This document shows positions 16,460 to 22,950 of a DNA stretch of 39,469 nucleotides, piece after piece. How positions within the stretch are numbered: the first letter of the stretch is position 1; every line of letters starts with the position of its first letter. The position numbers were made by a program, and so were the translations under genes. The notes under the pieces are model-generated. The model saw only the letters and a program-made list of their open reading frames with translations. It made no database searches and had not been told where the DNA came from. Origin of the DNA: JAVBOV01 sp031550205 (GTDB lineage Bacteria; Pseudomonadota; Alphaproteobacteria; RF32; CAG-239); the NCBI GenBank assembly GCA_031550205.1, contig JAVBOV010000020.1, positions 1-39,469 on the forward strand, in the 5' to 3' direction.

Positions 16460-18007
16460 TTATACCCTGATATTCAGACTTGATTTGCCGTCCCAGTAGC
16501 TTTCCGGCATGACATCCATTTCAGAATCCGCATCCAAAACATTGGCCACAAATCCCTTAAAGCCGTTTTCCTGACGGTTATTGTTTTCTTCTCTTAAAGA
16601 AAAGCTCAAGCCGCCGTCTTTGGTGTTAAAACCGGCTGCTTCAAAAGCTTTTTCCAACGACTGCACGTCTTTTTGCAGCGCCTCCAAAGCCTCTGAGCGG
16701 CTGGCCACAACTTCAGCGGTAATTTTGCCGTCTTTGCCAATCTGCATCTTAACCTGGATTGTGCCCAGATCCTGCGGCTTCAACTGAATGTCTATTTTAT
16801 CAATTCCCTTGATTGCAGATTTGGTAATGTTTACCTTAACCTGCTCAACCACTTCTCTTTCCATGCCTTTATATACATCTTTAAGAGAGGTTTTGTTCAA
16901 GTCCTGCAAATTCTCGACATTATGTTTATGAGCAGCCTCAACAACCGGAGCGGCAACACTAATATTAGTCTCAACAACATCTGCCTTAACCTGAGAGGAA
17001 TCTGCCGCAAAAGCGAAGTTTTGAACCGGAGAGTGCTGGACGGCGTCAACCGTCTGAGATGCGGCCGGCGTCAGTTTAACGTTTGTTTCCTCAACCGCAT
17101 CGGCAACCGCATTTTCTTTAACCGCCGGTTTAGGCGCGGCAGCCAATTCCTTATGAGGAGCAAGTTCAACTTTTTCATCTTTAACGGAAACTTCAACCTT
17201 CATTTTTTTGCCCGGCTCCAAAACCTCGGCAATTTTGGCGGCCTGCATTTCAGTCTCTGCCAATTCTTCAGCCGGAACGTCGGAAGACTTTTCAACAACG
17301 GCAAATTTTGCCGCAGCAACTTTTGCCTCAACCTCTTTTAAGGGAACAATTTCAGGAGCATCAAAAAGCTCTATGCCGTCTAAATCGGCCTGAGCAACAT
17401 TGTTCTCCTTCATTACAAACTTGGGATTTTCCACCTGAGAGAGACTGATTTCTCCGGAGGCAACTTTTTCCAAAAGCTCACTGCCGGTTAAAACCACCTC
17501 TTCATTTGAAACAGGATTGGTAAACAGCACAAAAGCCACCTGAGAGATGAAGTTCCGCAAAGCATCCAGCTCTTCCTTTGAGGGAATATGCAAGTCGGAA
17601 ACCGCAGCCGCGTCCTCAACAGCAACCTCTGACTCTGTTTTAACCGCCTTATCGTTTGAAACATCATCTTTGACAGCAACTGAGGAAGAATTTTCTTCTT
17701 CAGCCTTGCCGGCCGCTTTTTTTTCTTCAGGCTTTTCTTTGGCAGAAGCCGTTTTGTTTTCTTCCTTAACCGGAGCATTATCCGAAACTTTGGCTTCTTT
17801 TTTATTGCTCTTAACCTTAACCTCAACAGCCTCAGGCTGGCGGGAGCTGACCGGCTGCTTGTTTTTCTCAACCACAGGTCTTTTTAACTCTGCAACGGCA
17901 TTTGCTTTTTTTCCGACCATGCCGGCAAAGTCAAAATCGGCAGAGACATTGGCAGATTTGCTAAAATTAAGAAGATTTAATACATTGTTTATTTCTTTAA
18001 TTTCCAT
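16460..18007 (-). CDS. fliK: flagellar hook-length control protein FliK
   Basis: A 515-residue protein with a long Lys/Glu/Ala/Val-rich low-complexity N-terminal region and a C-terminal Flg_hook domain about 395-490 (KIDIQLKPQDLGTIQVKMQI; SFSLREENNNR). It acts as a secreted ruler that switches export from hook to filament substrates. It is the first gene behind the sigma54 promoter at 18047-18063 and is 11 bases upstream of flgD. AAAGG serves as its Shine-Dalgarno. Confidence 0.92.
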   Translation of the reverse strand: MEIKEINNVLNLLNFSKSANVSADFDFAGMVGKKANAVAELKRPVVEKNKQPVSSRQPEAVEVKVKSNKKEAKVSDNAPVKEENKTASAKEKPEEKKAAGKAEEENSSSVAVKDDVSNDKAVKTESEVAVEDAAAVSDLHIPSKEELDALRNFISQVAFVLFTNPVSNEEVVLTGSELLEKVASGEISLSQVENPKFVMKENNVAQADLDGIELFDAPEIVPLKEVEAKVAAAKFAVVEKSSDVPAEELAETEMQAAKIAEVLEPGKKMKVEVSVKDEKVELAPHKELAAAPKPAVKENAVADAVEETNVKLTPAASQTVDAVQHSPVQNFAFAADSSQVKADVVETNISVAAPVVEAAHKHNVENLQDLNKTSLKDVYKGMEREVVEQVKVNITKSAIKGIDKIDIQLKPQDLGTIQVKMQIGKDGKITAEVVASRSEALEALQKDVQSLEKAFEAAGFNTKDGGLSFSLREENNNRQENGFKGFVANVLDADSEMDVMPESYWDGKSSLNIRV

Positions 18008-18046
18008 AACAACACCTTTGTTAAAAACTTAACTTAAAGATGTTAT

Positions 18047-18063
18047 ATGCAAAATTCGTGCCA
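18047..18063 (-). promoter_or_regulatory. sigma54 (-24/-12) promoter of fliK-flgD-flgE
   Basis: On the minus strand the sequence is TGGCACG, four bases, then TTGCA, an essentially perfect match to the sigma54 consensus. It lies about 40 bases before the fliK ATG. FlbD encoded in this cluster is the obvious activator (inference). No second site of this quality was seen before the other flagellar genes. Confidence 0.9.
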
Positions 18064-18095
18064 AAAAAACCTTGAGGTGTTGATTCAAGGTTTTT
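18064..18095. terminator. bidirectional terminator between flaF and fliK
   Basis: An eight-bp core stem (AACCTTGA 18068-18075 with 18085-18092) flanked by A- and T-runs on both sides. It follows flaF on the minus strand and touches the upstream edge of the sigma54 promoter. Confidence 0.75.
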
Positions 18096-18118
18096 AAATA
18101 AGCGCTTGTTTTAAGATT

Positions 18119-18523
18119 CTATTTTGGGGAATCGGCTTTGGGGTTTTCCAAGCTGCTGTTTTCATTTAAGCCTTTGGCAATGTTCATATTTATATCTATT
18201 AATATTTTAAGGCTTTCAGGCTTGGGGTCAGCCAGGATGCTGATGGTTCTTTGAAAGATGAACAAAGCCAGGTTTAAGATGTTTTTTCTGACCTCGGGCG
18301 GCTGTTTGCAGTCTTCCTCACGCATGGCGCTGGCAAGAACGGTCCAAAGCAGGCGGTTTTTATCCAAGGCATCCGGAAGTTTTTCCTTGCTTTCCTCCCA
18401 GTGTTCCTTAACCTGGTTGAGAGCGGAAGCGGTTCTGATTAAGGCCCTGCTTTCCAGCTCAACCTGGTCTAGGCCAGAAACTTCAGCTTGATTATACTTC
18501 TTAGATATGTTCATTTTGCTCAC
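18119..18523 (-). CDS. flaF: flagellin synthesis regulator FlaF
   Basis: A 134-residue helical protein. The conserved FlaF features are ALDKNRLLWTVLAS near residue 52, PPEVRKNILNLALFIFQRT near 78 and LIDINMNIAKGLNE near 107. In alphaproteobacteria FlaF is required for flagellin synthesis or secretion and works against FlbT. Neither flagellin nor flbT is in this window, so here flaF is separated from its usual partners. It has its own terminator and is divergent from the solute-binding gene. Confidence 0.88.
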   Translation of the reverse strand: MSKMNISKKYNQAEVSGLDQVELESRALIRTASALNQVKEHWEESKEKLPDALDKNRLLWTVLASAMREEDCKQPPEVRKNILNLALFIFQRTISILADPKPESLKILIDINMNIAKGLNENSSLENPKADSPK

Positions 18524-18600
18524 CCGATTAATTTTTATGCTATATTTATATAAAATTTAACAATATTTGGTTAAATTATTCTAAATTTAGGAGATTTGCA

Positions 18601-19449
18601 ATGTTTAAATATATCAGAATGGCTTTATTTTTAAGCGTTTTAGCTGCAGCAAGCACCGCTCTGGCACAGATAGAGTTTCAAAAAGACACCGGGAATTTTA
18701 AGCAGAAAGTTTTGGTTACAGGCTTTATTGATTATCCTCCGTTCGGGGAGGTAGGCACTTCTAAAAAACCGGAAACTTTTGAAAGCATTTTTGAGAGCTT
18801 TATGAACAATCTGGCCAAAGAAAAAAATTATGAGCTGGTTTATGTGACCGAGGATTCATATGATAATTTGGTAAGAAGAGTGCGCCGCGGAGAAGTAGAT
18901 TTGATTTTGGGCATGTATTCGGAGACGGACAAATATACCGGACTTGACTATATATATCCGGCAATCTCAAACAACCCGATGAGCATTATAACTTTGCCGG
19001 AAAAAGCCGAGGCAATTAAGAGAACGTCGGATTTATCCGGACTTAAGGGAGCAATGAATTCCAACGAGGTGTTAAGCGATTATGTGACCAAGGAAACCGC
19101 AAAGCTTAATTTGCAAAAAGTTGATAATTCGCACGACTTGTTTAGACTCTTATTTTTGGGAAAAATCGATTATATTTTATCAGGTTATTATTTCGGTATT
19201 GTCGAGGCATCAAGACTGGGGCTGCGCGGCCAGGTGGTTTTTTCAAGAAGGCCGGTTTGGGATATGCCGATTTTCTTCGGCGTTTCCAAGGTTTCTAAAA
19301 AAAGAGCGTCTTTGGCGCCGGTTTTAAAAAGAGCTTCAGAGAGCCAAATTGTTAAAGACAAGATTCAGAAAGACCTGACGGACAAGGTGGAGGAAATTGA
19401 GAGAAACAACTCCGGCATCGTGCCGCCTGCTTACAGCAGTGAAAAGTGA
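18601..19449 (+). CDS. periplasmic solute-binding protein, SBP_bac_3-like
   Basis: A 282-residue protein with a signal peptide (residues 1-22, ending ALA) followed by a family 3 solute-binding fold: VTGFIDYPPFGEV near 38, YDNLVRRVRRGEVDLILGMY near 87-106, and a second lobe with a GKIDYILSGYYFGI-like segment. Such proteins bind amino acids or related compounds for ABC import, or serve as sensors. No permease or ATPase gene is adjacent, so the partner is unknown. AGGAG precedes the ATG. The last codons and the TGA stop are inside a heptamer repeat. Confidence 0.75.
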   Translation: MFKYIRMALFLSVLAAASTALAQIEFQKDTGNFKQKVLVTGFIDYPPFGEVGTSKKPETFESIFESFMNNLAKEKNYELVYVTEDSYDNLVRRVRRGEVDLILGMYSETDKYTGLDYIYPAISNNPMSIITLPEKAEAIKRTSDLSGLKGAMNSNEVLSDYVTKETAKLNLQKVDNSHDLFRLLFLGKIDYILSGYYFGIVEASRLGLRGQVVFSRRPVWDMPIFFGVSKVSKKRASLAPVLKRASESQIVKDKIQKDLTDKVEEIERNNSGIVPPAYSSEK

Positions 19450-19469
19450 ATGGTGAAAAGTGAAAGGTG
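19438..19469. repeat. GTGAAAA-type heptamer repeat cluster
   Basis: Starts inside the last codons of the solute-binding gene and supplies its stop. It shares 27 identical bases with the cluster at 25491 (GTGAAAAGTGAATGGTGAAA and following). Confidence 0.75.
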
Positions 19470-19473
19470 CTGC

Positions 19474-19502
19474 TTGACCTGATGCTTTCTAATTGGTAGA
19501 AT
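19474..19502 (+). promoter_or_regulatory. sigma70 promoter of the GST-like gene
   Basis: TTGACC (19474-19479), 17 bases, TAGAAT (19497-19502), 31 bases before the ATG. Confidence 0.7.
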
Positions 19503-19533
19503 CTTTTTGAATTAATTCATTTTAGGGTTTGAT

Positions 19534-20199
19534 ATGGTTCTTTTAATCCATCATCCGGCTAATCCGTTTGCCCGCAAGGTCAGGGTTATGATGAGCGAAA
19601 AGCGCATGCTTTTTGTGCTAAAAGAGGTTGACCCGTGGAAACTGCCCGAAGATATCTTTAAGCTTAACCCGGCCGGGGAACTGCCGATTTTTATTTATGA
19701 CGGCAAAGCAATATCTTCCAACTATGCAATATCGGAATATTTGGAAGATTTTAACAAAGAGGTCAGGCTTCTGCCTGAGGATATTTCTCTGCGAGCCGAA
19801 ATCAGACGTTTGGTCGACTGGTTTGACGTGAAGTTTTACAAGGAAGTTTATCATCATATTGTTGATGAAAAGGTGCAGAAACGCTTTCAACTGGGAGAAG
19901 CGCCAAACTCCAAGATTTTGAAAATCGGCTTGAATAATCTTAACTTTCATATGGAATATCTGGACTGGCTGAGCGAGCGAAACAATTATCTGGCCGGAGA
20001 CGAGTTCTCTATGGCAGATATTGCGGCAGCGGCTCATCTTTCCATTATTGATTATTTGGGAGATGTGCCCTGGGATATGTATAAAAACGCCAAGCTTTGG
20101 TATTCCAAAATTAAATCCAGGCCGTCTTTTAAGGAGGTTTTAAAAGACAATATCAGAGGCATTTTGCCTTCAAAACATTATGCAAATTTGGACTTTTAA
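19534..20199 (+). CDS. glutathione S-transferase-family protein
   Basis: A 221-residue protein. Residues 1-80 are a thioredoxin-like GST N-terminal domain: LIHHPANPFARKVRVMM at the active-site turn, LNPAGELPIF with the cis-Pro, and ISSNYAISEYLED. The helical C-terminal domain has the FSMADIAAAAHLSIIDYLGD-type capping motif. A catalytic Cys is not evident at the active-site turn (NPFAR); Ser/Tyr chemistry or a non-catalytic SspA-like role is possible. AGGG lies six bases before the ATG. The next gene begins one base after the stop. Confidence 0.85.
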   Translation: MVLLIHHPANPFARKVRVMMSEKRMLFVLKEVDPWKLPEDIFKLNPAGELPIFIYDGKAISSNYAISEYLEDFNKEVRLLPEDISLRAEIRRLVDWFDVKFYKEVYHHIVDEKVQKRFQLGEAPNSKILKIGLNNLNFHMEYLDWLSERNNYLAGDEFSMADIAAAAHLSIIDYLGDVPWDMYKNAKLWYSKIKSRPSFKEVLKDNIRGILPSKHYANLDF

Positions 20200-20200
20200 G

Positions 20201-20665
20201 ATGAATATAAAAAAATATATAACGGCTTTTGCACTCTTTTTAGGTTCCTGCACTTTGTTTTCAGAAGGCAAAGGTCAGGTTATGTATCATTGGGAAAGAG
20301 AAAACACCGGCATTGAAAAATTTGCCAGAGATCACTCTGAATGCATGAGAATGGCCGAAGATTTCCGCCTTATTCCCAATGTTAAGACCTGGTTTTATTC
20401 AGAAGAGGTTAAGCTGGATATCCGCGCCGACTGGCACTCTGAGAAAGGAATTTGGGCAAGTTACGTGGCTTATCCCGGTGCGCAGCCGGTGATGGTGAAC
20501 TCGCTTAGAGACGATTCTGACTCCAGCCCGAAAAAATATCGCCTGTGTATGGAAAGGCGCGGATACTGGCACAGAAACTATGATATTCCGACATATTCAA
20601 ACATTTTCACTTATTACCCGCAAAGCGTGAACCAAGACGTGCCGTTCGGTTTTGGCAATTGGTGA
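20201..20665 (+). CDS. putative lipoprotein (154 aa)
   Basis: The chosen start (ATG 20201, one base after the GST-like stop) gives a lipoprotein signal peptide MNIKKYITAFALFLGSC with lipobox LGSC at residues 14-17; a frame-open extension seven codons upstream would overlap the GST gene and spoil the signal. The mature part is rich in Trp and Tyr and has two Cys (HSECMRM, YRLCMERRGY), a spacing seen in small envelope proteins whose two Cys may form a disulphide. No family is recognised. It is probably co-transcribed with the GST-like gene. Confidence 0.7.
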   Translation: MNIKKYITAFALFLGSCTLFSEGKGQVMYHWERENTGIEKFARDHSECMRMAEDFRLIPNVKTWFYSEEVKLDIRADWHSEKGIWASYVAYPGAQPVMVNSLRDDSDSSPKKYRLCMERRGYWHRNYDIPTYSNIFTYYPQSVNQDVPFGFGNW

Positions 20666-20673
20666 TTATGCTA

Positions 20674-20702
20674 TTGACTTTTGTCTAAACAGGGTGTATA
20701 TT
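20674..20702 (+). promoter_or_regulatory. sigma70 promoter of orphan gene 20737
   Basis: TTGACT (20674-20679), 17 bases, TATATT (20697-20702). Confidence 0.8.
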
Positions 20703-20736
20703 GGACACAAATTAAACATTATTAAAACTATTTATT

Positions 20737-21039
20737 ATGGAAAGAACAAAACGTTATGACGGGTGTGAAACTTTTTTAAGACATACTCTTCCTCACACTG
20801 CTCCGGACTTGCCTAAAACTCAGGTTATCGGTTATTTGCAGGATTTATTTGAAATCGGCGATTTGGAAGGAGAATGGCAGGCTGTTGACGGCACTTTGAT
20901 AAACTATCAGATTGCCGACAGTGAGCTGTGTGAAGACCTTGTAAAGTGGGTTGAGAACCAGCGAAAGATTGAAGAAAGCAACGAAGCCGAACACGAATAT
21001 GGTTCGGATTACCGCGTTGCCAACGATGCTGTAAGCTGA
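20737..21039 (+). CDS. small orphan protein (100 aa)
   Basis: A soluble, acidic 100-residue protein of unknown family, rich in Glu and Asp towards the C-terminus (KIEESNEAEHEYGSDYRVA). It has a complete stand-alone transcription unit: a strong promoter at 20674-20702 and a terminator right after the stop. The leader is AT-rich with no Shine-Dalgarno before the ATG, as in the orphan genes at 21156 and 2185. Function unknown. Confidence 0.7.
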   Translation: MERTKRYDGCETFLRHTLPHTAPDLPKTQVIGYLQDLFEIGDLEGEWQAVDGTLINYQIADSELCEDLVKWVENQRKIEESNEAEHEYGSDYRVANDAVS

Positions 21040-21051
21040 AGATATTAATTA

Positions 21052-21077
21052 AAACGTCGGATTTTATCCGGCGTTTT
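21052..21077 (+). terminator. intrinsic terminator
   Basis: Stem AACGTCGGAT / ATCCGGCGTT (one G-T pair) with a short T loop, then seven T. Confidence 0.9.
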
Positions 21078-21081
21078 TTTA

Positions 21082-21110
21082 TTGACCTATTTTTTATCTT
21101 TGGTTATATT
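21082..21110 (+). promoter_or_regulatory. sigma70 promoter of orphan gene 21156
   Basis: TTGACC (21082-21087), 17 bases, TATATT (21105-21110), the same spacing and -10 as the preceding promoter, directly after the terminator. Confidence 0.8.
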
Positions 21111-21155
21111 GCGGCTCTAAAAAAAAATTATTTATAAACCTTTAATATTATTGTT

Positions 21156-21431
21156 ATGGAAAAAACACAAAAAGAATTATTGGAAGAAGAACAAGAAAAA
21201 TCTTCAAAAGCAGTTGCAAAAATCTTGGAAGTTTTTAAGAGAAACGGAAGAGGAATTTCGCCCAAAGTTATGGCCGATGTGATTAACCCCATTTGGAAAA
21301 GCGGCATGCTGAAAGACGAACATCTTGAAGCGGTTAAAGAGCTGGTTGAAAAGTTCCAAGTTCCGGTTTATGCGCAGCTTATTGCCAAGATAAAATCAGA
21401 AGCAACCTCTTGTCTTGCGGCTAATTTTTAA
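21156..21431 (+). CDS. small orphan protein (91 aa)
   Basis: A 91-residue, highly charged helical protein beginning MEKTQKELLEEEQEKSSK. Both orphan genes start ME-(R/K)-T, but the rest is not obviously homologous. It is again a complete monocistronic unit with promoter at 21082, AT-rich leader lacking a Shine-Dalgarno, and a strong terminator overlapping the stop. Function unknown. Confidence 0.7.
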   Translation: MEKTQKELLEEEQEKSSKAVAKILEVFKRNGRGISPKVMADVINPIWKSGMLKDEHLEAVKELVEKFQVPVYAQLIAKIKSEATSCLAANF

Positions 21432-21470
21432 AAACAAAACGTCAGGTTTATGCCTGACGTTTTGTTTTAT
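21431..21470. terminator. strong bidirectional terminator
   Basis: A 16-bp perfect stem (21431-21446 with 21453-21468; core AACGTCAGG/CCTGACGTT) with T-rich tails on both strands. It serves the orphan gene on the plus strand and fba on the minus strand. Confidence 0.9.
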
Positions 21471-21484
21471 GGAACTTTTGCTAA

Positions 21485-21515
21485 CCCCTCCCAACCTCCC
21501 CTTGCAAAGGGGAGG
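21485..21515. repeat. CT-rich palindromic repeat
   Basis: CCCCTCCCAACCTCCCC followed by TTGCAAA and GGGGAGG: an intergenic repeat with hairpin arms, also present at 22909, 28717 and 39432. Confidence 0.75.
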
Positions 21516-21531
21516 AGAAGAGAGAGTTATA

Positions 21532-22581
21532 CTAAATCTCTTTAGCGGCGTATCTTTTGGCCATGTTGGGCAGGGTGATTGGTTTTATTTTGTCGCCAAA
21601 GCCGGCGGAGCCGAAGGCAACGTAGCGGGCTTCACAAACTTTTTGCATTTCAGCAATGGCCGGGGCAAGATATTTGCGCGGGTCAAATTCTTTGGGGTTT
21701 TCTGCAAACACCTGACGGATGGCGGCGGTGATGGCCATGCGGCAGTCAGTGTCCACGTTGACTTTTCTAACGCCGGATTTAATGCCGCGGACAATTTCTT
21801 CAACCGGAACGCCGTAGGTCTCAGGAATGTTGCCGCCGAATTTGTTAATCTGCTCTCTGATTTCTTCAGGGACGGAAGAAGAGCCGTGCATTACCATGTG
21901 AGTGTTAGGCAGTTTTTTATGAATTTTTTCAATGATGTCCATGGCCAGAATATCGCCGGTCGGCTTGCGGGTGAATTTGTATGCTCCGTGAGATGTTCCG
22001 ACGGCAACGGCCAAAGCATCAACTCCGGTTTGGGCCACAAAGTCCACCGCCTGGTCAGGGTCGGTTACCAGGCGCGATTTATCTAAAGTTCCTTCAGCGC
22101 CGTGGCCGTCTTCTTTGTCGGCCTTGCCGGTCTCAAGGGAGCCGATTACGCCAAGCTCGCCTTCAACCGAAGCTCCGACAGCGTGAGCGCGGGCTACAAC
22201 TTCTTTGGTGACTTTTACATTATATTCGTATGATGCGGGAGTTTTGCCGTCGGCTTCAAGTGAGCCGTCCATCATAACGGAAGAATAGCCATTGACAATG
22301 GCAGACTGGCAAACGTCAACCGATGCGCCGTGATCTTGGTGCAGGCAAACGCGCAGCTCGGGAAACATTTCAAGCCCGGCTTGGAACATGTGCCTAATCA
22401 TCGGGTCGCCGGCAAATTTGCGGGCACCGGTAGAAGTTTGGATAATTACCGGCGAATTTACTTTTTGGGCAGCTTGCAGAACGGCAATCATTTGCTCCAT
22501 GTCATTAATGTTAAAAGCCGGAACGCCGTAAGAATTTTCGGCAGCGTGGTCTAGAATTTGACGCATTGAAACTAAAGGCAT
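21532..22581 (-). CDS. fba: class II fructose-bisphosphate aldolase
   Basis: A 349-residue zinc aldolase of the long 'Calvin-type' class II group. Zinc and substrate residues appear in CLHQDHGAS, the second-domain segment EGELGVIGSLETG, AVAVGTSHGAYKF, MVMHGSSSVP and VNVDTDCRMA. It interconverts fructose-1,6-bisphosphate with glyceraldehyde-3-phosphate and DHAP in the cytosol. It is on the same strand as transketolase, as in many alphaproteobacterial carbon-metabolism clusters, though SemiSWEET lies between. GGAG lies nine bases before the ATG. Confidence 0.96.
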   Translation of the reverse strand: MPLVSMRQILDHAAENSYGVPAFNINDMEQMIAVLQAAQKVNSPVIIQTSTGARKFAGDPMIRHMFQAGLEMFPELRVCLHQDHGASVDVCQSAIVNGYSSVMMDGSLEADGKTPASYEYNVKVTKEVVARAHAVGASVEGELGVIGSLETGKADKEDGHGAEGTLDKSRLVTDPDQAVDFVAQTGVDALAVAVGTSHGAYKFTRKPTGDILAMDIIEKIHKKLPNTHMVMHGSSSVPEEIREQINKFGGNIPETYGVPVEEIVRGIKSGVRKVNVDTDCRMAITAAIRQVFAENPKEFDPRKYLAPAIAEMQKVCEARYVAFGSAGFGDKIKPITLPNMAKRYAAKEI

Positions 22582-22602
22582 GAATTTTTACTCCGTAAAA
22601 AT

Positions 22603-22642
22603 GATTTTTGATTTTAGATTTTAGATTTTTGATTACTGATTG
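22603..22642. repeat. GATTTTA-type heptamer repeat
   Basis: Imperfect repeats of GATTTTA/GATTTTT between fba and the SemiSWEET gene. The repeat enters the SemiSWEET frame and encodes its last residues (SNQKSKI). Confidence 0.7.
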
Positions 22643-22904
22643 GCAAGCCTTTTTTCTTATATTTGATTATCATGACCAGAATCGGCAGGGAAAAGCAGAG
22701 GCAGATGATGTTGAAAAAGAACATGGGCTTAGAGTTTATCAGATAACCGTAAAACACCCAAGCCAGAACGCCAAGGTTATATATGCCGTAAGTAAAGGCC
22801 GAGAGACCTGAAACATTTTTGGTTTGAAACGTTTTGAAAGCCTGTGGGATAAACGATATGGCCATACAAACGCCGGCGAAATATCCGATTGAATCGATGT
22901 ACAT
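22614..22904 (-). CDS. SemiSWEET sugar transporter
   Basis: A 96-residue protein with three membrane helices: residues about 5-23, 38-56 and 62-82. The PQ motif is in the first helix (AISFIPQAFKTFQTKN), which identifies the MtN3/SWEET-PQ-loop family. SemiSWEETs dimerise to form a sugar-transport pore in the inner membrane. The C-terminal residues after KKKG come from the simple repeat at 22603-22642. Sugar specificity cannot be read from the sequence. Confidence 0.88.
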   Translation of the reverse strand: MYIDSIGYFAGVCMAISFIPQAFKTFQTKNVSGLSAFTYGIYNLGVLAWVFYGYLINSKPMFFFNIICLCFSLPILVMIIKYKKKGLPISNQKSKI

Positions 22905-22908
22905 TTGA

Positions 22909-22947
22909 ACCCCTCACCCCAACCCTCTCCCGCAAGGGGAGAGGGAG
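22909..22947. repeat. CT-rich palindromic repeat
   Basis: CCCCTCACCCCAACCCTCTC followed by CCGCAAGGGGAGAGGG, between transketolase and SemiSWEET. Arms CCCTCTCCC / GGGGAGAGGG form a hairpin. Confidence 0.75.
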
Positions 22948-22950
22948 TTT

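Noticed and set aside
18601..19449. Solute-binding gene as part of a complete ABC transporter operon.
   Set aside because: No permease or ATPase gene lies on either side.
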